From: Bacteroidota bacterium | Lineage (GTDB): Bacteria; Bacteroidota; Bacteroidia; Bacteroidales; UBA4417 | Assembly: GCA_020048595.1 (NCBI GenBank) | Contig: JAIFMH010000259.1 | Location: 1-23,482 of the forward strand | DNA: 23,482 nt | Direction: 5' to 3' | Part shown: positions 15,985-23,386 of the stretch, piece by piece | Layout: each line of letters opens with the position of its first letter | Position numbering within the stretch: the stretch's first letter is position 1 | Position numbers and translations under genes: made by a program | Notes under the pieces: model-generated | Database searches by the model: none | Seen by the model: the letters and a program-made list of their open reading frames with translations, nothing else | What the model was told of the DNA's origin: nothing

Positions 15985-16060
15985 AGACACAGCATGCTGT
16001 GTCTCCTAAAAACATAATACCGGATTGTAGAGACACAGCATGCTGTGTCTCTACAACCGG
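15985..16060. repeat. Pair of GCATGC-centred palindromes between pyrD and purD
   Basis: AGACACAGCATGCTGTGTCT at 15985-16004 is a perfect 20-bp palindrome. The same core recurs at 16031-16050 inside a perfect 32-bp palindrome (16025-16056) that extends to CCGG on both sides (16020-16060) with one bulged A. The outer copy ends 24 bp before purD, so the leader RNA would carry strong hairpins. The arrangement resembles a REP/BIME-type dispersed element. Confidence 0.85.
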
Positions 16061-16084
16061 AAACAAAAACATCCTTGACCATAA

Positions 16085-17374
16085 ATGAAAAAAACAAACG
16101 TCCTTCTTATCGGCAGCGGTGGCCGTGAGCATGCCATTGCATGGAAACTTGCACAAAGCCCTTTACTCGATCAGTTATTTATTGCACCCGGTAATGCAGG
16201 CACCAATAGTGTTGGCACCAATGTTCCTATCAATGGTAATGATTTCGAAAGCATAAAACTATTTGTGGTAGAGAAAAAAGTTCACCTGGTAATAGTCGGT
16301 CCTGAAGAACCTTTGGTACGTGGGATACATGATTTCTTTCTCAATGACGAATTATTGAAAAATATTCCCGTAATAGGGCCTCAGAAAGCCGGTGCTGAAC
16401 TTGAAGGAAGCAAGGATTTTGCCAAACAATTTATGATAAAGCATGGCATTCCTACTGGTGCGTACCAGACATTTTCAAAAGACACACTTGCTGAAGGATT
16501 TGCTTTTCTCAAAACACTTAATTCTCCTTATGTACTCAAGGCTGATGGCCTTGCGGCAGGAAAAGGTGTGGTGATCTGCAAAACATTGCATGAGGCTGAA
16601 ATTGAACTTACTGATATGCTTGCCAATCATAAATTTGGAAAAGCATCGGAGATGGTTGTAATTGAAGAGTTTCTGGATGGAATTGAGCTATCTGCTTTTG
16701 CAATTACAAATGGACGTGAATACCTCGTATTGCCTGAAGCAAAAGACTACAAGCGAATTGGTGTTGGCGATTCAGGACCGAACACAGGCGGAATGGGTTC
16801 CATTTCACCCGTGCCTTTTGCCGGCGACGAGTTTATGCAAAAAGTTGAAGAACGCGTAATAAAACCAACAGTTGAAGGATTAAGAAAAGATGGAATACCT
16901 TACCAGGGCTTCCTGTTTTTCGGATTAATGAATGTAAAAGGAGACCCTTTCGTTATTGAGTATAACGTCCGTTTAGGAGATCCCGAAACAGAATCAATTA
17001 TTCCACGTATAAAAACGGATTTGCTTGAAATTTTCCTTGCCACAGCAAATGGTAAACTTTCAACTATTAAACTGGAGACAGATAATCGAACTGCAGCCTG
17101 TGTAATGATCGTTTCAGGAGGTTATCCCGGAGAATATGCAAAAGGAAAGGTAATTTCAGGTCTGGAATTGGCAAATAACAGCCTTGTTTTTCATGCTGGC
17201 ACCAGTTCAATTGATGATAGCATTATTTCTAATGGTGGACGGGTTTTAGCCATCACATCCCTTGCCGACAATTTAAAGACAGCTATTGCTACATCACTGG
17301 AATCGGCTTCTCAGATTAAGTTTGAAAATTCATACTTCCGCAATGATATCGGGAAAGACCTGATTGAATTCTAA
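16085..17374 (+). CDS. purD: Phosphoribosylamine-glycine ligase (GAR synthetase)
   Basis: ATP-dependent second step of purine synthesis: joins phosphoribosylamine and glycine. The protein has 429 residues, the usual monofunctional size. The N-terminal domain has GSGGREHAIAWKL (10-22), PGNAGT (35-40) and GPEEPLVRG (72-80). The ATP-grasp region includes KADGLAAGKGV (152-162) and EEFLDGIELS (194-203), and the Mg-binding segment is EYNVRLGDPETE (292-303). The C-terminal domain (SGGYPGEYAKGK onward) is complete. ATG 16085 is the start. The DUF6427 membrane protein gene begins 18 bp after the stop and is probably co-transcribed. Confidence 0.97.
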   Translation: MKKTNVLLIGSGGREHAIAWKLAQSPLLDQLFIAPGNAGTNSVGTNVPINGNDFESIKLFVVEKKVHLVIVGPEEPLVRGIHDFFLNDELLKNIPVIGPQKAGAELEGSKDFAKQFMIKHGIPTGAYQTFSKDTLAEGFAFLKTLNSPYVLKADGLAAGKGVVICKTLHEAEIELTDMLANHKFGKASEMVVIEEFLDGIELSAFAITNGREYLVLPEAKDYKRIGVGDSGPNTGGMGSISPVPFAGDEFMQKVEERVIKPTVEGLRKDGIPYQGFLFFGLMNVKGDPFVIEYNVRLGDPETESIIPRIKTDLLEIFLATANGKLSTIKLETDNRTAACVMIVSGGYPGEYAKGKVISGLELANNSLVFHAGTSSIDDSIISNGGRVLAITSLADNLKTAIATSLESASQIKFENSYFRNDIGKDLIEF

Positions 17375-17392
17375 TAAAATAATGAACTGCTG

Positions 17393-18379
17393 ATGCTCAA
17401 GTGGATTTCAAAATCGGGAACAATTGTACAATTTGTAATTTTTACGATAGTCCTTGTTTTAACCTGGTTACCGGCATTAGTAAATCCTCTGCTTCCGGTT
17501 TTAACTTCATCTGATGGTCCATTATACCTGCTGCTCATAAGCTGGCTGCAGGGGTATCCCATTTTAACAGTTGCATTTGCATTATCATTGGTTGTAATAC
17601 AGTCACTGATTTTGTTTTATGTATACCAGGCTAATGGTTTCTTTAAAAGGAGTAATTTCCTGCCGGCAATTGTAATCTTACTTACTTACAGCTGGAATAG
17701 TGATTTTCAGACTTTGCATGCCATTCTTCCTGCCGGAATCTTTATTATCATAGCATTAAATTCAATAATGGGAATGTATGGGCGCCAGGCAGCCTACCAC
17801 CAGGTGTTTACAGCAACTTTTTCAATAGGTATAGCATCGCTTTTTTATATGCCTCTCGCCTATTTGCTGCTTATGATATGGTTTACACTGGTAACTTATC
17901 GCATATCAACCTGGCGTGAATATGCCATATCAATTATCGGATTTATTTTGCCAATTATCTATTATGTAAGCTGGCTATTTTGGACGGATGATCTGCCTTC
18001 AGGTTTGCACCGTGTAACTGATTCATTGTTCAATATAATATTGCCACCCCGTCTTTCATTAGTTAATACTATATGGTTATCAGCTTCAGGATTTGTTTTA
18101 GGAGTAACGATGATAGCTGTTTTAAACATCATGAACGATAAACTGATCAGCCTCCGACGCAGGTCCTGGGTATTATTTAATTTCAGTTTTACGACTCTTG
18201 TCATGATGCTATTATCCGGCTGGCCTATGCTTTCTGCTAATTACCTGTTTTTTATCCCGATGTCATTTTTTATAACCGGGAGCGTAATTCTTATAAAACG
18301 CAAATTCTGGTTCGAAATGCTGGCTCTGGGCTTTTTCCTGCTCTTTGTTGCAATGCGCGTTTATGTCGGGATTAGTTAA
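17393..18379 (+). CDS. DUF6427-like polytopic membrane protein
   Basis: A very hydrophobic 328-residue protein with about nine predicted membrane segments, near residues 11-31, 55-78, 87-99, 108-124, 139-167, 178-197, 224-246, 260-275 and 282-325. The overall layout and sequence (early DGPLYLLLISWL, later SWNSDFQTLHAILP and LILPPRLSL-type loops) resemble the Bacteroidota family DUF6427, whose function is unknown. There is no signal peptide cleavage site, transporter motif or catalytic motif that I can identify. It follows purD after 18 bp with no terminator between, so it is likely in the same transcript. Assignment to DUF6427 is from memory of the family and should be treated as probable. 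Confidence 0.7.
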   Translation: MLKWISKSGTIVQFVIFTIVLVLTWLPALVNPLLPVLTSSDGPLYLLLISWLQGYPILTVAFALSLVVIQSLILFYVYQANGFFKRSNFLPAIVILLTYSWNSDFQTLHAILPAGIFIIIALNSIMGMYGRQAAYHQVFTATFSIGIASLFYMPLAYLLLMIWFTLVTYRISTWREYAISIIGFILPIIYYVSWLFWTDDLPSGLHRVTDSLFNIILPPRLSLVNTIWLSASGFVLGVTMIAVLNIMNDKLISLRRRSWVLFNFSFTTLVMMLLSGWPMLSANYLFFIPMSFFITGSVILIKRKFWFEMLALGFFLLFVAMRVYVGIS

Positions 18380-18380
18380 T

Positions 18381-18408
18381 TGTAAAGTAGGAAATGGAAA
18401 ATAGTTAC
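18381..18408. repeat. Short 7-bp-period tract after the DUF6427 gene
   Basis: Four consecutive heptads TGTAAAG, TAGGAAA, TGGAAAA and TAGTTAC. It closely resembles the left arm of the inverted repeat at 4524-4547 and may be the same dispersed element. Confidence 0.45.
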
Positions 18409-18461
18409 GAATAATTATTTTATATCACTCCTAAATATTTAATTTTCCGGAATCTTATGCA

Positions 18462-19052
18462 ATGTTAAAATCGTCTTTCACAAACCATTTTATTGAAGCC
18501 GGATGTGATGAAGCAGGCCGGGGGTGCCTTGCAGGACCTGTGTTTGCTGCTGCTGTTGTTTTACCAGCCAATTATACTAATCCGATGTTGGATGATTCCA
18601 AGAAACTTACACCGGGCCAACGGGACATATTACGGTCAGTAATTGAAGCTGATGCATTAGCATGGGCTGTTGAAATGGTTGATAATATTGAGATTGATAA
18701 AATAAATATTCTAAATGCGTCAATATTAGCTATGCATAAGGCATTAGCCAACCTTACGCTGATTCCTGAACTGATACTTGTTGATGGTAACCGCTTCAAG
18801 CCATACCAGGATATCCCACATCATTGCATTATAAAAGGGGATGGTTTATTTCTATCTATTGCAGCTGCGTCAATATTGGCTAAAACCTACCGCGACGAAT
18901 ATATGATGGAACTTCACACAAATTACCCGGAATATGGTTGGAACAGAAATAAAGGCTATCCCACGCTTGAACACCGCAGAACAATCATCCGGCTTGGAAG
19001 TACTCCCTATCACCGTGAAACCTTTACAGTTCAGGTTAAAGACGGAGAATGA
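18462..19052 (+). CDS. rnhB: Ribonuclease HII
   Basis: Removes RNA from RNA-DNA hybrids and nicks DNA at single ribonucleotides. The protein has 196 residues, the usual bacterial size. The catalytic acids are visible: Asp16 and Glu17 in CDEAGRGCLAGPV, Asp108 in ILVDGN, and Asp127 in IKGDG, with the following SIAAASILAKTYRD (132-145) that is hallmark for the family. The common Ser after KGD is Gly here. The C-terminal NKGYPT and HR...T segment is present. ATG 18462 is the start, 82 bp after the membrane protein gene. It is the last housekeeping gene before a 317-bp gap. Confidence 0.96.
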   Translation: MLKSSFTNHFIEAGCDEAGRGCLAGPVFAAAVVLPANYTNPMLDDSKKLTPGQRDILRSVIEADALAWAVEMVDNIEIDKINILNASILAMHKALANLTLIPELILVDGNRFKPYQDIPHHCIIKGDGLFLSIAAASILAKTYRDEYMMELHTNYPEYGWNRNKGYPTLEHRRTIIRLGSTPYHRETFTVQVKDGE

Positions 19053-19065
19053 CTTTATTAAAATC

Positions 19066-19090
19066 AAAAATCCCCGCTATTACACGGGGA
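19066..19090 (-). terminator. Orphan minus-strand intrinsic terminator
   Basis: On the - strand TCCCCG (19090-19085) pairs with CGGGGA (19076-19071) around an 8-nt loop, followed directly by TTTTT (19070-19066). On the + strand the same hairpin is followed by CTTCTGAACC, so it fits the - direction better. It could also protect rnhB from antisense reading. Confidence 0.6.
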
Positions 19091-19096
19091 CTTCTG

Positions 19097-19120
19097 AACC
19101 AAATTATTAACCAAATTATT
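19097..19120. repeat. Two tandem copies of a 12-bp unit
   Basis: AACCAAATTATT occurs at 19097-19108 and again at 19109-19120, followed by AACCC. It is directly beside the orphan hairpin at 19066-19090. Confidence 0.7.
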
Positions 19121-19369
19121 AACCCAAAAATTACTAACCTCTGTATTCAAATTCAAAATGTCACTAAAAATATAAATGTTTATAATTATTTTTATTTACA
19201 TTCTAAACAATACTACAAATTTATAATAAGTTTGGGCTAGTTCGACTTTTTTAATAAAATATTTTTCTTAAATCATCTGAAATCATAAAAACCCACATTC
19301 TGTTGATGTTCTGATTTTTTTAAAGTATAAGAAAACTTAGAATTTTGTAATATTGCAAATTAAAATGAA

Positions 19370-20404
19370 ATGTTTATGAGCTTGCGAATCACTCTTATCT
19401 CCTTCTTTCTGCTGATAACACATTATTTAACGGCGCAGCAACTTGCAAATTCTGATTATGGTGTTTATATAGCCAAGTATAAATCCACTGCAATCAGGGA
19501 AATGAAGCTCTATAAAATTCCGGCCAGTATTACCCTTGCACAGGGAATAATTGAGAGTGGTTGTGGAAAAAGTGTACTGGCAATAAATACCGGAAATCAT
19601 TTTGGAATCAAATGTCAGAATGATTGGGCAGGTGATACTTACCGTTACGATGATGATGAGAAAAATGAATGTTTCAGAAAATATAACAGCGTAGATGAAT
19701 CGTTCCGAGATCACTCTATTTTTTTAACAACACGAAGCAGGTATGCAGCGCTCTTTACGCTTCCCCTTACTGACTACAAAGGCTGGGCTTACGGTTTGAA
19801 GAAAGCCGGCTATGCCACCAATCCGGATTATGCAAATATTCTGATCAGGATAATAGAAACTAACAAACTTTACCTGTTTGATGATAGCCTTAACGTTGCT
19901 GAAGAAGCAGTAACAATCAATGAACCCAAAACCACAAAGAAACAGCATGCAAAGCAGGTAGCAGTTCCTGAAAATGGACCAATATTGAAGGAAGACCGTA
20001 TCTTGTTTCGTAAAAGTTATCGAATGCCGGGAGCTTCCTCATTTGAATCTTTATACACTTCTGATATGGGCCGGAAAGTATATGAAAATTGTGGCGTACC
20101 TTTTATTTTTGCTAAGAAAGACGATACGTGGTTCACTATTTCCAAAGAATTTAAAATTTTAAGTATTCAGATTTACAGACAAAATGACCTGCGTGAAAGC
20201 GATCCCATTACTCCTGGTCAGATGTTATACCTTGAAACAAAAAAGAGAAAGAATTCAGAAAAAATTTATACAGTTAAAAAAGGCGACAGTATGTATTCCA
20301 TTTCCCAGGAAAAATGTGTCAAACTACCACTTTTACTTAAATATAACAAACTAAAACCGGGGGATGAGCCTCAACCGGGATATGACTTAAAACTGGCAAA
20401 GTAG
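19370..20404 (+). CDS. Secreted peptidoglycan glucosaminidase with LysM-like domains
   Basis: The protein has 344 residues. A signal peptide (about 1-22, ending near LTAQQ) directs it to the periplasm. The glucosaminidase domain (about 35-172, lysozyme-like fold) has the expected catalytic Glu62 in ITLAQGIIESGCGKS, then NTGNHFGIKCQNDW (73-86), YDDDEKNECFRKYNSVDESFRDHSIFL and the closing GLKKAGYATNPDYANILIRIIE (142-163). Family members cut the glycan backbone of peptidoglycan. A linker leads to two LysM-like parts: a diverged one at about 244-289 (KKDDTWFTISKEF, PGQMLYL) and a clear one at 299-343 (YTVKKGDSMYSIS, PGYDLKL) that bind the cell wall. The start may be ATG 19370 or 19376; this changes only two residues. 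It stands alone between two long gaps. Confidence 0.9.
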   Translation: MFMSLRITLISFFLLITHYLTAQQLANSDYGVYIAKYKSTAIREMKLYKIPASITLAQGIIESGCGKSVLAINTGNHFGIKCQNDWAGDTYRYDDDEKNECFRKYNSVDESFRDHSIFLTTRSRYAALFTLPLTDYKGWAYGLKKAGYATNPDYANILIRIIETNKLYLFDDSLNVAEEAVTINEPKTTKKQHAKQVAVPENGPILKEDRILFRKSYRMPGASSFESLYTSDMGRKVYENCGVPFIFAKKDDTWFTISKEFKILSIQIYRQNDLRESDPITPGQMLYLETKKRKNSEKIYTVKKGDSMYSISQEKCVKLPLLLKYNKLKPGDEPQPGYDLKLAK

Positions 20405-20498
20405 TTTGTTATTTTCCACAACTCATTATTCCTTTTACAGGATTCACAAACTACTGAATAGCAGAAACATATATATTATTTTTAAATATCTTATATTC

Positions 20499-20533
20499 TT
20501 TGCAGCAGCATAACTGAAATAATTATACTTTTG
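20499..20533 (+). promoter_or_regulatory. Promoter for the FMN riboswitch transcript
   Basis: TACTTTTG at 20526-20533 matches TAnnTTTG. TTTG at 20499-20502 lies 23 bp upstream, a long but tolerated spacer. The aptamer begins 36 bp after the -7 box. The two boxes lie in an imperfect direct repeat (20498-20516 and 20528-20546, CTTTGCAGCAGCATAACTG and CTTTTGCAGCGCGTAACTG). Confidence 0.5.
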
Positions 20534-20569
20534 CAGCGCGTAACTGTATTGGCAATCGATACATAACGC

Positions 20570-20683
20570 ATTCTTCAGGGCAGGGTGAAATTCCCGATCG
20601 GCGGTATAGTCCGCGACTCCTGTTAAAAGGATTGAACCGGTTTAACTCCGGTACCGACAGTATAGTCTGGATGGAAGAAGAAT
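20570..20683 (+). promoter_or_regulatory. FMN riboswitch (RFN element) aptamer
   Basis: Conserved RFN blocks appear in order: AGGGCAGGGTGAAATTCCC (20577-20595), CGGCGGTATAGTCCGCGA (20599-20616), ACTCCGGTACCGACAGT (20645-20661), and AGTCTGGATGGAAGAAGA (20664-20681). P1 is closed by ATTCTTC (20570-20576) with GAAGAAT (20677-20683), P2 by GGG/CCC, and P3 by GCGG (20601-20604) with CCGC (20611-20614). In this RNA class FMN binding normally switches off riboflavin synthesis or transport genes. Here the regulated gene is the TonB-dependent receptor that starts 114 bp downstream. The expression platform is described under the terminator. Confidence 0.96.
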
Positions 20684-20747
20684 ATTGATCCTTTGGCGCT
20701 TGCCGTTTTCGGCATGCGTTATTGTGTATCTGTATTTTGAGTCATCG

Positions 20748-20780
20748 GCCCTTGAAGAATTCTTCAGGGCATTTTTGTTT
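20748..20780 (+). terminator. Riboswitch-controlled terminator before the receptor gene
   Basis: GCCCT (20748-20752) plus GAAG (20754-20757) pair with CTTC (20762-20765) and AGGGC (20766-20770), with T20753 bulged and AATT as loop, followed by ATTTTTGTTT. The 5' arm 20748-20760 can instead pair with the aptamer P1 strand 20570-20581, because 20570-20582 is identical to the terminator 3' arm 20759-20771. FMN-bound P1 would free the 5' arm and allow termination; without FMN an antiterminator can form. A second hairpin (20697-20705 with 20710-20718, TTTT loop, one mismatch) lies between the aptamer and the terminator. The receptor ATG follows 18 bp after the T tract. Confidence 0.85.
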
Positions 20781-20797
20781 CAGTACTTAACATTACG

Positions 20798-23386
20798 ATG
20801 ATGAATAAACTACTAAATCTGCTGCATTTAATACTTTTTGCGGTTCTTCTGTCTGGTACCCTTTCTGCGCAGGAATTCAAAATTAAAGGAACCGTTACCG
20901 ATCGCTATACAAACGAAACTATTCCCGGCATAACCATACTGGTTGAAGGTACAACCCAGGGAACCGTTACCGGTACTGATGGCACTTTTGAATTGAATGT
21001 ATCTCAGGAAAAGATAAATCTTCAATTCACTCATATTTCTTACAAAACGCTTACACTGGAAGTAAACCGAAAGTCAGGATCAGTTAATTTTATAGGGAAT
21101 ATTGCGCTCGATCCGCATATTGTTGATCTGGACGAAATAAAAATCATGTCGTCATTTATTAGTGACCATAATACGCCGGTAGCCGTTTCAACCGTTAAAG
21201 CACGTACCATCGAACAAAAAATTGGTAATCAGGATTACCCTGAAATACTTAAGATGACTCCTGGTATTTATGCTACTAAAGAAGGTGGCGGCAGCGGCGA
21301 CGACAGGCTTTCGTTAAGAGGATTTCAACAGGAAAATGTATCACTATTATTAAACGGAGTGCCTGTTAGCAGCATGGAAAACGGGCTTGTTTACTGGTCG
21401 AACTGGACCGGACTAACCGATGCAACCGAAGCAATCCAGGTTCAACGTGGACTTGGTGCTTCCCGGGTTGCTATGAATTCAGTGGGTGGTACTATCAATA
21501 TTATTACAAAATCAACTTCAGCAACTGCAGGAGGTGCATTACGGTACAGCCTTTCTGACTATGGAAACAGCAAAACGTCGCTGAGTTTCTCAACCGGAAA
21601 AATGAAAAACGGAACTTCACTAACTTTCCTTGGTTCGCACACAGCAGGACCAGGATATGTTGATGCCACTTATGTAAACGGCTGGGCTTATTTCCTGAGC
21701 CTGAGCCGGGAATTTGGCAAAAAACATCGCTTAGTGCTCACTGCAATGGGCGCTCCCGAAAAACACGGGCAGCGAAACTATGGAATGAGCCAGGCTGATT
21801 TTGAAAAATACGGGGTAAAGTATAATAAAAACTGGGGCGAATATAATGGTGAGATTTTAAGCCTTTCGGAGAATTTTTATCACAAACCACAAATTAACCT
21901 CAACCATTATTGGAACATTACACCTAAAACTTTCCTGGCAACTTCAGCTTATGTTTCCTTTGGTCAGGGTGGTGGAAAGTACACCGAAGCTTTCAATTAT
22001 GGCAAGCCAACCTGGGATTACCGGAAAAACAACCAGATTGATTTTGATGCGGTATTCCTTACTAATTCTACAAATACAGACTCAACAACTCTGGCTGATG
22101 GATCAGTTGTTAAAGGATATTCAAAAAATATTCTTACAAATTATAAAGCCAATCATTACTGGATTGGTTTGCTGAGTTCGCTGACGTTGGATTTAAACGA
22201 AAATTTTAAGATTACTACCGGAATCCATTTACGCAATTTTAAATCACATTTATACGAAGAGGTTGATGACCTGATGGGAGGCGATTTCTGGGTGGAGCAA
22301 TATGAATGGTCGCTGGCAGGTGTTTCGGGGCGCGAACAGATTAAAAAGCCGGGCGATGTGATCAATGTTGATAATTATTCTATGATCAGTTATGGAAATC
22401 TTTTCGGACAGGCGGAATACAAGTTCGGAAAACTCACAACCTTTTTAGCTTCTACCCTTTCCGGCACGCATTACAGACGTGAAGATCCATATAACTATCC
22501 ACAAGATCCTTTGAGTGAGCCTGTTAATAAAGCAGGATTTGATGTTAAGGCAGGAGCAGGATATAAAGCAGGCAAGTATGGTAGCGTTTATGGAAATGTA
22601 GGATTTTACTCGCGTGAGCCTTATTACAAATTTGTATATGTAAATTTCTCAAATACAATTGCACACGACCTGGTAAATGAAAAAATCACTTCTGCCGAAG
22701 CCGGTTATACTTACGAAAGTGGTAAAATAACGACCCGCATAAACCTTTATCATACGTTGTGGAAAGACAAATCGCTCTTATCGCGCGAAAATATTCAGTT
22801 GGCTGATAGCACTCTTACCCGTTCACTTGTTCGTGGATTGAATGCGCTTCACCAAGGAATTGAAGCTGAATTCAGTTATAAAGTCTTTCAAAACCTCACT
22901 CTCGCGGCTACTGCATCATATGGAAACTGGAAATGGCAGAATGATGTCTCAGCCAGTATTTACAACGATAACCAGGTACTGGTTGATAGTATGATGGTGT
23001 ATACCAAAGGGTTGTATGTGGGCGACGCTCCACAAACCCAACTGGGACTTTCGGCAGAATACCATACGGCTGACGGATTCCGGTTTTCAGCCGATTGGGT
23101 ATTTTACGACAGGCTGTATGCCAATTTCGACCCGGTAAACCGCAACAATGCGGATGACCGGAACCAGCCTTACCAGGTTCCCTCCTACTCGCTGTTCGAT
23201 TTATATGCCGGGTATGATTTGCAGGTGAAGCAATTCCCGGTTTCGTTGCAGATTGCCTGCCAGAATATATTCAACAAACAGACCATAATTCGTGGTGATG
23301 ATGGCTCCGGGCATGATCTGGAAACATTCAGTGGTTTCTGGTCGTTGGGAAGGACTTTTAATGTTTCGGCAAAAATTAGTTTTTAA
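20798..23386 (+). CDS. TonB-dependent outer membrane receptor under FMN control (likely flavin uptake)
   Basis: The protein has 862 residues. Signal peptide is about 1-24 (ending LSAQ). A carboxypeptidase-D-regulatory-like beta domain follows (about 27-106, IKGTVTDRYTNETIPGITI and FTHISYKTL). The plug domain is about 125-238, with VAVSTVKARTIEQ, TPGIYAT, LSLRGFQQENVSLLLNGVPV and VQRGLGASRVAMNSVGGTINIIT, typical of energy-coupled receptors. The rest is a 22-strand-type barrel ending NVSAKISF, with the terminal Phe used for outer membrane insertion. Such receptors import scarce ligands using TonB energy. The ligand is not readable from the sequence; the FMN riboswitch directly upstream suggests riboflavin, FMN or a related flavin. 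ATG 20798 and 20801 are alternative starts, and no Shine-Dalgarno is visible. The gene is complete; the next gene lies outside the window. Confidence 0.93.
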   Translation: MMNKLLNLLHLILFAVLLSGTLSAQEFKIKGTVTDRYTNETIPGITILVEGTTQGTVTGTDGTFELNVSQEKINLQFTHISYKTLTLEVNRKSGSVNFIGNIALDPHIVDLDEIKIMSSFISDHNTPVAVSTVKARTIEQKIGNQDYPEILKMTPGIYATKEGGGSGDDRLSLRGFQQENVSLLLNGVPVSSMENGLVYWSNWTGLTDATEAIQVQRGLGASRVAMNSVGGTINIITKSTSATAGGALRYSLSDYGNSKTSLSFSTGKMKNGTSLTFLGSHTAGPGYVDATYVNGWAYFLSLSREFGKKHRLVLTAMGAPEKHGQRNYGMSQADFEKYGVKYNKNWGEYNGEILSLSENFYHKPQINLNHYWNITPKTFLATSAYVSFGQGGGKYTEAFNYGKPTWDYRKNNQIDFDAVFLTNSTNTDSTTLADGSVVKGYSKNILTNYKANHYWIGLLSSLTLDLNENFKITTGIHLRNFKSHLYEEVDDLMGGDFWVEQYEWSLAGVSGREQIKKPGDVINVDNYSMISYGNLFGQAEYKFGKLTTFLASTLSGTHYRREDPYNYPQDPLSEPVNKAGFDVKAGAGYKAGKYGSVYGNVGFYSREPYYKFVYVNFSNTIAHDLVNEKITSAEAGYTYESGKITTRINLYHTLWKDKSLLSRENIQLADSTLTRSLVRGLNALHQGIEAEFSYKVFQNLTLAATASYGNWKWQNDVSASIYNDNQVLVDSMMVYTKGLYVGDAPQTQLGLSAEYHTADGFRFSADWVFYDRLYANFDPVNRNNADDRNQPYQVPSYSLFDLYAGYDLQVKQFPVSLQIACQNIFNKQTIIRGDDGSGHDLETFSGFWSLGRTFNVSAKISF

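Larger units (their letters stand above)
19061..19210 (-). ncRNA. Candidate small RNA on the minus strand (speculative)
   Basis: The 317-bp gap 19053-19369 holds a good - strand terminator (19066-19090) but no - strand protein gene up to 20800. The only TAnnTTTG box on this strand in the gap is TAAATTTG at 19223-19216, which would start an RNA near 19210 of about 150 nt. No TTG is seen at -33, and no known RNA family is recognised. The opposite-strand frame from 19049 overlaps the rnhB stop but encodes only the repeats and AT-rich residues. Confidence 0.25.

Noticed and set aside
19049..19240. 63-codon + strand ORF overlapping the rnhB stop
   Set aside because: Its sequence is made of the hairpin, a 12-bp tandem repeat and AT-rich codons (Asn, Ile, Lys, Tyr), with no protein-like pattern; the start-stop overlap is probably chance.
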